Shown here: piece by piece, positions 24,037-32,842 of the stretch | Layout: each line of letters begins with the position of its first letter | Numbering within the stretch: the stretch's first letter is position 1 | Origin: Lachnospiraceae bacterium | GTDB lineage: Bacteria > Bacillota > Clostridia > Lachnospirales > Lachnospiraceae | DNA: 32,843 nt | Assembly (NCBI GenBank): GCA_016280465.1 | Contig: JAEEGT010000118.1 | Span: 1 to 32,843, forward strand | Direction of reading: 5' to 3' | The notes under the pieces: generated by a model | The model's database searches: none | Told to the model about the DNA's origin: nothing | Seen by the model: the letters and a program-made list of their open reading frames with translations, nothing else | Position numbers and translations under genes: made by a program

Positions 24037-25128
24037 ATGTTTTCTGAAGCTGAGATCAAAACTAAACTAAATCTGCTGGCGGAAAGCTTCACAAGTGTCC
24101 TTTACGAGGAGGATGAGACCTTCCTTAAGAACATGGAGAAGAATAACCTGGCCGGCGATGACATCGCAAAATACAGGTTCTGGGAATGGACCCAGGGCGT
24201 AGGTCTTTTCGGCTTCTGGAAACTGTTTAAGGAGACCGGAAACAGGCAGTACCTGGATATCCTCATAAAATACTATGACAGACAGATGGAAGTGGGCTTT
24301 CCCGCAAAGAACGTTAACACCGTGACTCCGCTGCTTGCCATGTGCCTTGTGGGAGAGCATGAGAACCGCAGGGACTACCTTGAGGTCTGCGACGAGTGGG
24401 CCAGCTGGATCTACGAATCCTTCCCCCGTACCAGGGAAGGGGGCTTCCAGCACATCACTTCGGATACGCTTAACGATTCCGAACTCTGGGATGATACCCT
24501 TTACATGACGGTGCTTTTCCTTGCCATGTACGGTGTCATGACAAAGAACGATGACTACATTGAAGAAGCAACCTATCAGTTTCTTCTTCACATAAAATAT
24601 CTGACGGACCGTAGGACGGGTCTTTGGTTCCACGGCTGGAGCTTCAATGAAAAGGGCAATTTCGCCGAGGCTCTCTGGGGCAGAGGCAATTGCTGGATCA
24701 CCATGGCGATACCTGAATTTCTGTCTCTCGTTAAGATCGGAGGGGCCGATAAGAGATTCCTGACCCAGGCACTTTTGCGCCAGGCCGAGGCTCTGAAGGA
24801 ATTTCAGAGTGATAGCGGCATGTGGCACACTCTTGTGGACGACCCCAAATCCTATGTTGAGTCCAGTGCCACCTGCGGCTTTGCCTATGGTTTGCTAAAG
24901 AGCGTAAATATGGGACTTTTGCCTGAAGAGTACAGGGCTGTTGCCATGAAGGCCCTTGAGCCTATAATGGGATATATCAACGATAAGGGTGTGGTGGAGC
25001 AGGTTTCCTACGGTACACCCATGGGTCGAAAGACTAAGGATTTCTACAAGGAGATCCCCATAAAATCAATGCCTTACGGACAGGCGCTGGCCATGCTTTT
25101 CCTGATGGAAGCGGCGGGGAAAGAATGA
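24037..25128 (+). CDS. GH105-type unsaturated uronyl (rhamnogalacturonyl) hydrolase
   Basis: This 363-residue (alpha/alpha)6-barrel protein resembles YteR/YesR of family GH105. These enzymes hydrate and remove the 4,5-unsaturated uronic acid left by polysaccharide lyases. Supporting segments are FWEWTQGVGLFGFW (48-61), NVNTVTPLLAMC (92-103), LWDDTLYMTVLFLA (150-163; catalytic Asp probably D153), and LWGRGNCWITMA. It has no signal peptide, so it acts on imported oligosaccharides. The start at 24037 fits a CGGAG site about nine bases upstream. The ATG at 24028 directly abuts that site and is less likely. It is the first gene of an operon with a ROK kinase and a heparinase-like protein. GH88 is a related alternative. 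Confidence 0.87.
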   Translation: MFSEAEIKTKLNLLAESFTSVLYEEDETFLKNMEKNNLAGDDIAKYRFWEWTQGVGLFGFWKLFKETGNRQYLDILIKYYDRQMEVGFPAKNVNTVTPLLAMCLVGEHENRRDYLEVCDEWASWIYESFPRTREGGFQHITSDTLNDSELWDDTLYMTVLFLAMYGVMTKNDDYIEEATYQFLLHIKYLTDRRTGLWFHGWSFNEKGNFAEALWGRGNCWITMAIPEFLSLVKIGGADKRFLTQALLRQAEALKEFQSDSGMWHTLVDDPKSYVESSATCGFAYGLLKSVNMGLLPEEYRAVAMKALEPIMGYINDKGVVEQVSYGTPMGRKTKDFYKEIPIKSMPYGQALAMLFLMEAAGKE

Positions 25129-25172
25129 AAACCGGCATTGCTTAACGGAAGCAGTCGGGAAAGAGTGAGACG

Positions 25173-26111
25173 ATGAAAAAGTACGGACTGGGAATCGATA
25201 TGGGAGGCACCCATACGGCTGTGGGTCTTACGGACGACCTTCGTATCCTTGACAGGATCGAGTTTGCCACAAAGATCGGCGAGGGGATCCCAAACTATGT
25301 TGACAGGCTAAAGGAATACACAGAGGAACTTCTTTCCAGGAACGGCCTTGGTATTTCCGATATAGGCTCTGCGGGTATGGGGGTTCCCGGCAATGTGAAC
25401 CTTGAGACCGGCATGGTTGAGTATGCCAATAACTTAGGCTTTAACAATGTGCCCTTCAGGGACATGGTGTCCAATGCTCTCGGTATCCCGGTAAACCTTG
25501 ACAATGACGCAAATCTTGCGGCCATGGGAGAATATCTTCTGGGTAAGAGCAGCAAGTCCTCTTTTATCCTGGTGACTCTCGGCACGGGCGTGGGCTGCGG
25601 CATCATACTTAACGGAAAGATCTATCGAGGCATCAACTTTGCGGAAGGCGAAGTGGGCCACATGACCATAAAATACGACGGCATCACCTGTAACTGCGGA
25701 AGAAAGGGCTGCTTTGAAGCCTATGCTTCAGCCAAGGCCCTTGTGAAGATGGCCTGCGATGCCATGCAAAGCCATCCTGAATGTGCTTTGTGGAAATATT
25801 CGACTATTAACGGCAAGGCGGTCTTTGATGCGGCCGAGTCCGGAGATGAGATAATAAAGAACGTTATCTCGGAATACACAACCCTTCTTTCCGAAGGGCT
25901 CCTCAATGTGATAAACTTACTACAGCCCCAGGAGATCGCCATCGGAGGCGGCATCAGCGCAAGAGCGGATCTGTTCCTGCCCGAGGTGATCGACAAGGTC
26001 AGGGCTAAGGTATATTCCCGCAATTCGGCGAAGAACACGGTGATCCGCGCGGCAGAATTTGGTAATGATGCCGGGATTGTCGGCGCAGCCTGCGGCGATC
26101 GTCTGCATTAG
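25173..26111 (+). CDS. ROK-family sugar kinase, glucokinase-like
   Basis: This 312-residue cytoplasmic kinase has the N-terminal phosphate loop GIDMGGTHTAVG (7-18), the ROK signature with catalytic D112 in LDNDANLAAMGE, and TLGTGVGCGII. The zinc site is formed by H163, C173, C175 and C180 (GHMTI, CNCGRKGC). Length and motifs are typical of bacterial glucokinases and N-acetylhexosamine kinases. Position between GH105 and a heparinase-like gene suggests it phosphorylates a monosaccharide released from the same oligosaccharide. Its ribosome site (AAAGAGTGAG) is weak. Confidence 0.92.
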   Translation: MKKYGLGIDMGGTHTAVGLTDDLRILDRIEFATKIGEGIPNYVDRLKEYTEELLSRNGLGISDIGSAGMGVPGNVNLETGMVEYANNLGFNNVPFRDMVSNALGIPVNLDNDANLAAMGEYLLGKSSKSSFILVTLGTGVGCGIILNGKIYRGINFAEGEVGHMTIKYDGITCNCGRKGCFEAYASAKALVKMACDAMQSHPECALWKYSTINGKAVFDAAESGDEIIKNVISEYTTLLSEGLLNVINLLQPQEIAIGGGISARADLFLPEVIDKVRAKVYSRNSAKNTVIRAAEFGNDAGIVGAACGDRLH

Positions 26112-26172
26112 GGCAGACAGCCCGAGTGGCACTTGAACGGACATGGACAGCGAATAACTTAAGGAGACACAA

Positions 26173-27837
26173 ATGGAATCTCATTACAGAAAGATCCTTC
26201 ACGATACCGAAGAATGGGTCATCCGTTCTTTGAGGACTCAGGAAACGGACAGTGAAAGCAAGGTATACGGTGCTTTTTACGACCGTAACCGTATGGTTCA
26301 GGCAAAGCACGCCCTGTACTGCGTGAATTATGAGATCGCCTGCTACTGTAACCAAGACAGTAGATTCCACGGCGATGTAAAGATCTATGACAGCATAATG
26401 GCCGCCCTTCGTTATGTACGCTCCGTACAGCACGAAAACGGTCTTTTTGACTATATTACCTGCAATTTCTTTTCAGCTCCCGATACTGCCTTCTGTATCG
26501 GGATCATCCTGCCTCACCTGCAGTTTTTGAGGATCAAAGAAAACCGCACGGAAAAAGAAACCGATATCTTCCATGCCCTGGATCTTATCTTCCACGCAGG
26601 AGTTTACGGACTTTTGGAAGGGGGCTTCCACACCCCCAATCACCGCTGGGCTATTTCGGCTCTTCTTTGCAAGGGCTATGAGTTTTACGGTGATGATAAG
26701 TTAAAAGAAGCTGCTTTTGAGTACCTTAAAGAGGGCATCGACTGCAACGAGGACGGCGAGTATTCGGAGAAGAGTGCCGGCAACTATAACGGCGTTAACA
26801 ATCATGCAATGATCCTGCTCTCACAGGCTTTAAAGGATGATTCCTACGAAGCCAATGCGGTACGCAATTTACGGCTCATGCTTATGTACTGGGAGCCGGA
26901 CGATTCCATATTCACCGCCAATTCCACAAGATTTGACAAGGACAGACTTGTATATCCCACCCAGTATTACCTTCACTATCTCATGATGGGACTTAAATGC
27001 AATGTTCCGGAATTCTTGTCCATGTGCAACCGTATCATGGAAATCGTCGATGAAAAACGGGTGGCTGCTCCGGATATTCTTATCTGGTTCATGCTTTATC
27101 CCGAGTTCAGGGCAGCAGACCTTAAGGGTTCCTACAGACAGCCGGATTTTGAGCGTTACTGCAAATGGTCGGGAATATACCGCGCAAGAAAGGGTAATTA
27201 CTCCTACACCGTTATGAACGGGAAGTCAAATTTCCTGTATTTCCATGACGGAACCATTAAACTTGCGGTAAAGCTGGCAGGTTCTTTCTGCGAACATCGT
27301 GCTTTTATCAGTGAAGATATGGAAGTGCTTCCCGATGGCAGGATCCACTTAAGCCAGGTCATGCACGGCTGGTATTATCTGCCCTTCCCGGAAGATAAAC
27401 TTCCCAATACTTCCGACTGGTGGCAGATGGAAAACACCACAAAGCGCCCTAAGAAATTCGGACCCGACATGCAAATTGATGTATGGATCAAAGAAGCAAA
27501 GGGCGGCGTGGACGTAACCTTTAAGACAAGGGGAGTGGAAGGCGCTCCCTGGAGGATAGAGATCGCCTTTAACGGCGTTGAGTTCATGCAGAACGATCAT
27601 CTCGCCATGCCCGTTACCGGAAGTGAGATCCTGGTGGTCAAGGATGGATACCTTGAAGCCTACAACGAAGGGGACAGCATCACCGTGGGGCCTTGCTTCG
27701 GTGAGCACCGCTTCACCGAGGGCAAGGAGGATTCCGAAGCTAAGACGGCAGGTGCCGCAACTCTTTACCTTACGGATTACACCGAATTCGAACATACAAT
27801 TCAGATCAGGAACAAGAGAGATCTGGAAGGATTCTAG
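26173..27837 (+). CDS. Heparinase II/III-like alpha/alpha-toroid protein, putative intracellular polysaccharide lyase or hydrolase
   Basis: This 554-residue protein appears to have an N-terminal helical toroid (about 1-330) and a C-terminal beta-sandwich (about 340-550). The segment GGFHTPNHRW (150-159) followed by GIDCNEDGEYSEKSAGNYN (188-206) and NNHAM (209-213) resembles heparinase II/III-like proteins of gut and soil Firmicutes. Candidate catalytic residues are H157, Y205 and H211. There is no signal peptide. It lies 61 bp after the ROK kinase with AAGGAG at the start and ends before a terminator. Next to a GH105 enzyme, an oligosaccharide lyase generating unsaturated ends is plausible. 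The family call comes from motif memory, so the activity is uncertain. Confidence 0.6.
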   Translation: MESHYRKILHDTEEWVIRSLRTQETDSESKVYGAFYDRNRMVQAKHALYCVNYEIACYCNQDSRFHGDVKIYDSIMAALRYVRSVQHENGLFDYITCNFFSAPDTAFCIGIILPHLQFLRIKENRTEKETDIFHALDLIFHAGVYGLLEGGFHTPNHRWAISALLCKGYEFYGDDKLKEAAFEYLKEGIDCNEDGEYSEKSAGNYNGVNNHAMILLSQALKDDSYEANAVRNLRLMLMYWEPDDSIFTANSTRFDKDRLVYPTQYYLHYLMMGLKCNVPEFLSMCNRIMEIVDEKRVAAPDILIWFMLYPEFRAADLKGSYRQPDFERYCKWSGIYRARKGNYSYTVMNGKSNFLYFHDGTIKLAVKLAGSFCEHRAFISEDMEVLPDGRIHLSQVMHGWYYLPFPEDKLPNTSDWWQMENTTKRPKKFGPDMQIDVWIKEAKGGVDVTFKTRGVEGAPWRIEIAFNGVEFMQNDHLAMPVTGSEILVVKDGYLEAYNEGDSITVGPCFGEHRFTEGKEDSEAKTAGAATLYLTDYTEFEHTIQIRNKRDLEGF

Positions 27838-27855
27838 AAAGTTTCGTGAGTTTAC

Positions 27856-27901
27856 ATCCCGCGGAAAAGACCTTTATTAAGGGTCTGTCCGCGGGATTTT
27901 T
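27856..27901 (+). terminator. Terminator after the GH105-ROK-heparinase operon
   Basis: The outer stem ATCCCGCGGA (27856-27865) pairs with TCCGCGGGAT (27888-27897). Inside it AGACC and GGTCT pair again around an AT-rich loop. A run of five T residues follows. Confidence 0.92.
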
Positions 27902-28078
27902 GCGTAATACGGGGATTTTTCCCGGAAAACCGGTTTCGTTGTTTCATAATCCAAAATCGCAACAACTCGTAACTTTGCCGCAAGACTTAAAGAGAAAAAA
28001 ATCTGACACGTGTTTACAATCGAATAAAGACATGTTTCTCTGCCCTATGGGCGGAGGGAGTTTATTCGGGGGGATAAT
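27902..28078 (+). promoter_or_regulatory. Leader region of the SGNH-GH43 pair
   Basis: These 177 bases hold no ORF with a ribosome site. A short hairpin GCCC-TAT-GGGC lies just upstream of the coding start, followed by a purine-rich GGGGGG stretch that serves as ribosome site. A promoter is expected after the preceding terminator, but no pair of -35 and -10 boxes is convincing. Confidence 0.35.
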
Positions 28079-29821
28079 ATGTCAGACAATACATTCAGAG
28101 GTCCCGCTGCGCCCAAGGATCCTACCATGAAGCGCCCTTTCTATTACATCATGAAGGGCAAGAAGGTTTTGGGGTCTCCTCAGAGTGACGGCAGGGGCAT
28201 TCAGTTTATCTATGAAAGCGACGGCAGGCTCAAGACCAGTGCCAAGCTCGTGGGTAATCTTACCGACGAGACCATGATCGAAGAGCTTACCACCGTTTCG
28301 GGTCTTAAAAAACAGGTTCACGGCGTAGGTGTCATCGTGGAAAGGGCAGGGGAGCCTATCCCCGTTCGTTTTGCTTTCCAGATGTACGGTAAAAAGGACC
28401 CTTACGCATCGGGGACCACTCTCACCATGGACGTTCTTTCCGACGGAATGGAGCGTGTCCTTGATTTCCACGATGCAGACTGGTACGGCGACGATGTGGT
28501 ACCGGGACAGATACGTTTCGAATTCGAAAAGCCCGGTCTCGAAGCCGACGTTACCGTTTGCTTTTATCTTAATGACGGCTATACCGCGCCCCCTCAGCTT
28601 GAGGATAAGCCCCTTGATTTTTCGGGGGAGTCTTACAGCGCCATGATCGACAAGTCTGTCCTTAACAAGGGCAATGTCCACAGACTTAAGAAAGCCATGG
28701 AAAAAGCAAGAGCGGGCCAAGAGGTTACACTTGGCTTTATCGGCGGTTCCATCACTCAGGGTGCGGGAGCAATTCCCATCAACACCGAGTGCTATGCCTA
28801 CAATATCTTCAAGGGCTTCTGCGACCTTACGGGCCGTAAATACGATGACAACGTTAAATACGTCAAGGCAGGCGTGGGGGGAACTCCTTCGGAGCTTGGG
28901 ATGTTGCGTTATGAGCGTGATGTCCTTGACGGCGGCAAAGTCACTCCCGACGTGGTGGTCGTTGAATTTGCCGTTAACGATGAGGGAGATGAGACCAAGG
29001 GAGACTGCTACGATTCCCTGGTCCGTAAGATTTATAACGGTCCCGGACATCCGGCAGTTATCCTTCTTTTTGCCGTATTTGCCGAAGACTGGAATCTGGA
29101 AGACAGGCTTAAGTGCGTGGGTGAGGCTTATAACCTTCCCATGTCCAGCACCAAGCAGGCTGTGGTGGAGCAGTTCTACAAGACTCCCGACACGGGACGT
29201 ATAATTGCCAAGAGCCAGTTCTTTTACGATATGTATCACCCCACCAATGCGGGTCACAGGATCATGGCGGACGGAGTGGTGAAGCTCTTTAAGCTTGCCG
29301 ATGAAAGTGCCGATGAGACGGACCTTGACATTACAGGTATCAAGCCACCCAAGAGTGCCGATTTTGAGCAGGTTTACTTTGTGGGCAGGAGCGATATTGA
29401 CAAAGCACAGGCGGTTGTTTCCTTTGATGCCGGAGCTTTTACGGACACCGACAACAATACCCAGTATGTTGAAAGAAATCTGGATCTTTTCGGTACCAGG
29501 GAGTTTCAGGACAACTGGATGTACAACGGCACCAAGGCCGATACGGACAAAGACAAAGCGGTATTTACCCTTGATGTTAAGTGCAGGAGATTGCTGGTGG
29601 CCTATATGGATTCCGCATCCCCCGAGGTGGGATGTGCGGAGGTCTTAGTGGACGGAGTTAAGAAACTCTCCATAGATCCCCACATCGTGGGCTGGACCCA
29701 TTGCAACGCCTACATCGCGATCCGCGAGGATGAATCAAAGCCTCACAAAGTGGAGGTAAAGATACCGGCCGGGGACAGAGACAAGATGTTCACTCTCCTT
29801 GGCTTCGGAATAGTAGATTGA
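28079..29821 (+). CDS. SGNH/GDSL-type carbohydrate esterase with accessory beta domains
   Basis: This 580-residue protein has a central SGNH hydrolase domain (about 212-410). The expected catalytic and oxyanion residues are S224 (GFIGGSIT), G268 (VGGTPS), N300 (FAVNDEG), and D384/H387 (DMYHPTNAGH). An N-terminal beta-rich domain (about 15-170) and a C-terminal beta-rich domain (about 425-580) flank it. The arrangement resembles multi-domain acetyl-esterases acting on decorated glycans. There is no signal peptide, so deacetylation would occur inside the cell. It overlaps the following GH43 region closely and both likely act on the same imported oligosaccharide. The acyl group and substrate are not determinable here. 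Confidence 0.85.
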   Translation: MSDNTFRGPAAPKDPTMKRPFYYIMKGKKVLGSPQSDGRGIQFIYESDGRLKTSAKLVGNLTDETMIEELTTVSGLKKQVHGVGVIVERAGEPIPVRFAFQMYGKKDPYASGTTLTMDVLSDGMERVLDFHDADWYGDDVVPGQIRFEFEKPGLEADVTVCFYLNDGYTAPPQLEDKPLDFSGESYSAMIDKSVLNKGNVHRLKKAMEKARAGQEVTLGFIGGSITQGAGAIPINTECYAYNIFKGFCDLTGRKYDDNVKYVKAGVGGTPSELGMLRYERDVLDGGKVTPDVVVVEFAVNDEGDETKGDCYDSLVRKIYNGPGHPAVILLFAVFAEDWNLEDRLKCVGEAYNLPMSSTKQAVVEQFYKTPDTGRIIAKSQFFYDMYHPTNAGHRIMADGVVKLFKLADESADETDLDITGIKPPKSADFEQVYFVGRSDIDKAQAVVSFDAGAFTDTDNNTQYVERNLDLFGTREFQDNWMYNGTKADTDKDKAVFTLDVKCRRLLVAYMDSASPEVGCAEVLVDGVKKLSIDPHIVGWTHCNAYIAIREDESKPHKVEVKIPAGDRDKMFTLLGFGIVD

Positions 29822-29832
29822 CGGAAGAACAG

Positions 29833-31365
29833 ATGGCTAAAGATATAAATCCTATAATAAAAATGGACTATCCCGATCCCGATGTCATAAGGGTCGGAGA
29901 TACCTACTATATGGTCAGCACCACCATGTATTTCATGCCGGGCGGTGCCCTCCTTCGCTCTTACGATCTTGCCAATTGGGAACTCATAGGGTATCTGTTC
30001 GATACTCTTGACGACACTCCCGGAGAGCGCATGGAGCAGGAGCAGACGGAATATGCCGGCGGCATGTGGGCGCCCTCCATCAGATACCATGAGGGTATGT
30101 TCTATGTTTTCTTTTTAAGTCACAGCGGGAAAAAGAACTATCTCTTCAGATCGAAAAAGATCGAAGGTCCCTGGGAGAAAACGGTGGTAGAGGGAAACTA
30201 CCACGATGCATCCCTGCTCTTTGACGGCGGGAAGGCCTATATAGTATACGGAAATACAGAAATATACATAACCGAGCTTAATGAAGAACTTACGGGTCCC
30301 GGGGAAGGAGGTCTTCACAGACTCCTTGTTAAGGACGAGGCACACGGAGGTCTTGGCTATGAGGGGGCTCATATCCAGAAGATCGGAGACTGGTTCTACC
30401 TGTTTCTCATTAACTGGCCTAAGGGTGACGTGAGGACCGAAAGCTGCTTCAGGGCAAAGAAACTGACGGATGAATTTACCGGCGGTGTGGTCCTTAACGA
30501 CTGCCGAGGGATTCCCGGACGGGGCGTTGCCCAGGGCGGAATAGTTGAGACCGGAGAGGGCAAGTGGTACGCTGTTCTTTTTCAGGATATGGGGGCTGCG
30601 GGGCGTATGCCGATCCTCATTCCCGTAACCTGGAAGGATGAGTTTCCGGTATTCGGTGTCGACGGAAAGATCCCCGAAAAGATCGATGTAAAAGAACGGG
30701 CGGGGTACAATTACAATCCGCTCTACACCTCCGATGATTTCTATCCCAAGGCGGGGCTTCCCAAAAACAGGCAGTTATCCCCTCAATGGCAGTGGAATCA
30801 TCAGCCCGATAACAAGCTTTGGAATCTGCTTCCGGGGGGCGGCCTTGAGATAAAGACCGGTAAGCTTTGCATCAACCTGACACATGCAAGGAACACTCTT
30901 ACCCAGCGTATGCTGTGGCCCAAATGCGAAGCCAGGGTCAATATCGATTCCTCCAAACTCAATGACGGAGACTATGCGGGTCTTTGCGCACTTCAAAGCA
31001 GATACGCCTTTGTAGGAATTAAAAAAGAACTTGGAACCGCCTTTTTGGTGGTTATCGTAAACAATGCCGAGGAAAAGCCCGGAATGGGCGCCGCGGATTA
31101 CATGCCGGGAGACCTGGTTGAAAAGATCCGGCTTGACTCGGTATCCGCCACGGTGGGGATCAGGGCAAGCTTCAAGGACGGAGTCGATACGGTGGACTTT
31201 TACTTCATGGACAAGAAAGGGGTACCAGTCAGCGTGGGGACAAAGCACAGACTTTCTTTTTCCCTGGCACACTTTACGGGAAACCGTTTCGGACTTTGCT
31301 GTTTTTCCACCCGAAAGATGGGCGGCACCGCAACCTTCAGGAATTTTGAATATATTACGGATTAA
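29833..31365 (+). CDS. GH43 glycosidase (beta-xylosidase/alpha-L-arabinofuranosidase type)
   Basis: This 510-residue protein has a five-bladed beta-propeller GH43 domain (about 5-310). The expected catalytic triad is D15 (DYPDPDVI, base), D125 (YHDASLLFD, pKa modulator) and E177 (GYEGAH, acid). A C-terminal beta-sandwich (about 320-510) is typical of the xylosidase/arabinofuranosidase subfamilies. There is no signal peptide. ATG 29833 has GGAAG five bases upstream; a TTG at 29818 inside the previous stop region is less likely. It follows the esterase by 11 bp and forms a pair with it. The exact sugar cannot be told, because GH43 covers xylosidase, arabinofuranosidase and galactosidase activities. 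Confidence 0.92.
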   Translation: MAKDINPIIKMDYPDPDVIRVGDTYYMVSTTMYFMPGGALLRSYDLANWELIGYLFDTLDDTPGERMEQEQTEYAGGMWAPSIRYHEGMFYVFFLSHSGKKNYLFRSKKIEGPWEKTVVEGNYHDASLLFDGGKAYIVYGNTEIYITELNEELTGPGEGGLHRLLVKDEAHGGLGYEGAHIQKIGDWFYLFLINWPKGDVRTESCFRAKKLTDEFTGGVVLNDCRGIPGRGVAQGGIVETGEGKWYAVLFQDMGAAGRMPILIPVTWKDEFPVFGVDGKIPEKIDVKERAGYNYNPLYTSDDFYPKAGLPKNRQLSPQWQWNHQPDNKLWNLLPGGGLEIKTGKLCINLTHARNTLTQRMLWPKCEARVNIDSSKLNDGDYAGLCALQSRYAFVGIKKELGTAFLVVIVNNAEEKPGMGAADYMPGDLVEKIRLDSVSATVGIRASFKDGVDTVDFYFMDKKGVPVSVGTKHRLSFSLAHFTGNRFGLCCFSTRKMGGTATFRNFEYITD

Positions 31366-31377
31366 TTTGACGTTAAG

Positions 31378-31425
31378 CACCTCCTCATACAATGCCATTG
31401 TGTATAATGGACATATGAGGAGGTG
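31378..31425 (+). promoter_or_regulatory. 12-bp inverted repeat masking a ribosome site, with internal TATAAT
   Basis: CACCTCCTCATA (31378-31389) is the exact complement of TATGAGGAGGTG (31414-31425). The right arm contains the AGGAGG (31418-31423) of the following lipoprotein gene. A second stem CCATT/AATGG lies within the loop, and TATAAT occurs at 31403-31408. Read-through RNA would hide the ribosome site. RNA starting from the internal TATAAT would lack the left arm. TTTT after the right arm also permits weak termination. Confidence 0.6.
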
Positions 31426-31432
31426 TTTTCTC

Positions 31433-32512
31433 GTGAAAAGCTTTAAGATATTATTTGCTGTTTTGTTAAGTGTATGCATGATCACGGCATTGACCGCATG
31501 TGAGGCTCCCGCCGGGGGCGGCGATTCCAAAAGCCCGGATACGGGTGCGTCGTCGGAACCTGCCGAAGTAAAGGCTCCCTTTAACAACAAGGTTGAGGTT
31601 ACGTTTGCAAAGATCGGAACCGATACCCTTGGCATAGCTGTTATCGGCAATCCGTGTAAGAATCTGGTAAAGAAGAGTACTTTCGAAGATTCAGGCAAAG
31701 AATTTGCCGTTATCATCGGTGAGGAAAAGACCATAACCGTTCCCAGAGAACAGTTTGCGGATTACGGCATCGAGGAGGAAGACGAGGAAGTAGTTTCCTA
31801 CGATATAGATGTTTATGAGCCTTATACCCAGATGTATCTTTATTCTCTGGATTCAAACCTTATGGTATTAAAGAGCGGGGATGACTGGGAAAGCTACAGA
31901 TGCGAGTTCAACGATGCCAATACCGGTGCGGGTGCCGCGGCTTACTTTACCAAGATCACGGCTCCGGGCCTTTGCGATAAGGTTAAACTCGAAGGAACCT
32001 ACAGAGTCTTTCTTTTTGATAAGGACAAAGAAGACCTTACGGAAGAATATATGATAGCCGAGGGCGATGCAGCGGGGGCAGTTAAGACCATGGATGCCAA
32101 AGAGTTTGAGGATAAATATGAGAATCCCGCATATACGTCCATGACTCCCAAGCATGAGGCTACCGCACCCTGGGTAGGCGAATGGGTTGCCATGGAGGGA
32201 AGCGAGATTCCCGATGCTACCCTCAAAGTTGAGATGTCCTATACGGGAGTTCTTATCTGGACTGCGGTTATCAACGGTGAAACCAGACGCTGGTATGGAG
32301 AAGAAAACGAATATACCGAAACTCAGGTGGATTTCTATGTAAAGACCAAGGGTGGTGCAGAAGTTTACAATATCAGAAACGGTGTTGAGTCCATTATCAT
32401 CACCTATATCACATCCACCCACGAACTTGATGTTGAACACATTGAATACAGATATGATATATACGGTGACAATGCCGTAAGACACCATATCGATTTCGTC
32501 AGAAAACCCTAA
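31433..32512 (+). CDS. Small secreted lipoprotein of unknown function, GTG start
   Basis: This 359-residue protein has a lipoprotein signal with a hydrophobic core and LTAC lipobox (Cys 23), then a Gly/Ser/Pro-rich linker. The mature part is acidic, with many Asp, Glu and Tyr residues and repeated beta-type stretches. The second half has a WVGEWVAMEG segment, as seen in lipocalin-like small-domain lipoproteins of Lachnospiraceae. The family is not recognised with confidence. GTG at 31433 is chosen because AGGAGG lies nine bases upstream. A preceding in-frame ATG at 31415 overlaps this site. A terminator follows. Cell-surface location is predicted; function is unknown. Confidence 0.8.
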   Translation: MKSFKILFAVLLSVCMITALTACEAPAGGGDSKSPDTGASSEPAEVKAPFNNKVEVTFAKIGTDTLGIAVIGNPCKNLVKKSTFEDSGKEFAVIIGEEKTITVPREQFADYGIEEEDEEVVSYDIDVYEPYTQMYLYSLDSNLMVLKSGDDWESYRCEFNDANTGAGAAAYFTKITAPGLCDKVKLEGTYRVFLFDKDKEDLTEEYMIAEGDAAGAVKTMDAKEFEDKYENPAYTSMTPKHEATAPWVGEWVAMEGSEIPDATLKVEMSYTGVLIWTAVINGETRRWYGEENEYTETQVDFYVKTKGGAEVYNIRNGVESIIITYITSTHELDVEHIEYRYDIYGDNAVRHHIDFVRKP

Positions 32513-32526
32513 TAACAGGTAAAAGA

Positions 32527-32556
32527 AAGGGCTCCCGCAGAGGAGCCCTTATTTTT
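32527..32556. terminator. Terminator between lipoprotein and convergent AraC gene
   Basis: AGGGCTCC (32528-32535) pairs with GGAGCCCT (32542-32549) around a six-base loop. The stem is followed by TATTTTT and preceded by an A-rich run, so it can work in both directions. Confidence 0.9.
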
Positions 32557-32842
32557 ATGCCTGCTGTTTTCTTTTGATATCGGAATTCTGTTTCCTGTAC
32601 TGGCTGGGAGTACAGCCCTTCTGCTGCTTAAAAAGCCGGTTGAAGGTGGAGATACTGGAAAAGCCGGAGCGTATGGCCACATCGGTGATGGAGGCTCCGG
32701 GGAGTCCCAAAAGTTCTTCGGCTGCCTTGATCCGTCTGAAGCACAGGTAATCGGTGAAGTTGTAGTTGGTATACTGCTTGAACAGTCTCGAAAAATGAAA
32801 CTTGGAAAAGCCTGTGTTGGCGGCGATATCCGACAAAGAGAT
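32555..32842 (-). CDS. AraC-family regulator, C-terminal DNA-binding part (5' end outside window)
   Basis: The last 95 or so residues of an AraC regulator are visible. The first helix-turn-helix is MSDIAANTGFSKFHFSRLFK and the second is ITDVAIRSGFSSISTFNRLF, followed by the conserved GCTPSQYRK. The frame continues past the window edge, so the internal ATG at 32836 is not the start. It converges on the lipoprotein gene across a shared terminator. Its target genes are not in view. Confidence 0.92.
   Translation of the reverse strand: MSLSDIAANTGFSKFHFSRLFKQYTNYNFTDYLCFRRIKAAEELLGLPGASITDVAIRSGFSSISTFNRLFKQQKGCTPSQYRKQNSDIKRKQQA

Noticed and set aside
28082-29257. 391-codon minus-strand ORF opposite the SGNH esterase
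   Set aside because: The SGNH motifs are all on the plus strand; the antisense frame has no recognisable domain.
31064-31432. Long upstream extension of the lipoprotein ORF into GH43
   Set aside because: The lipoprotein signal starts at GTG 31433 with AGGAGG nine bases before it. The extension is out of frame with GH43.
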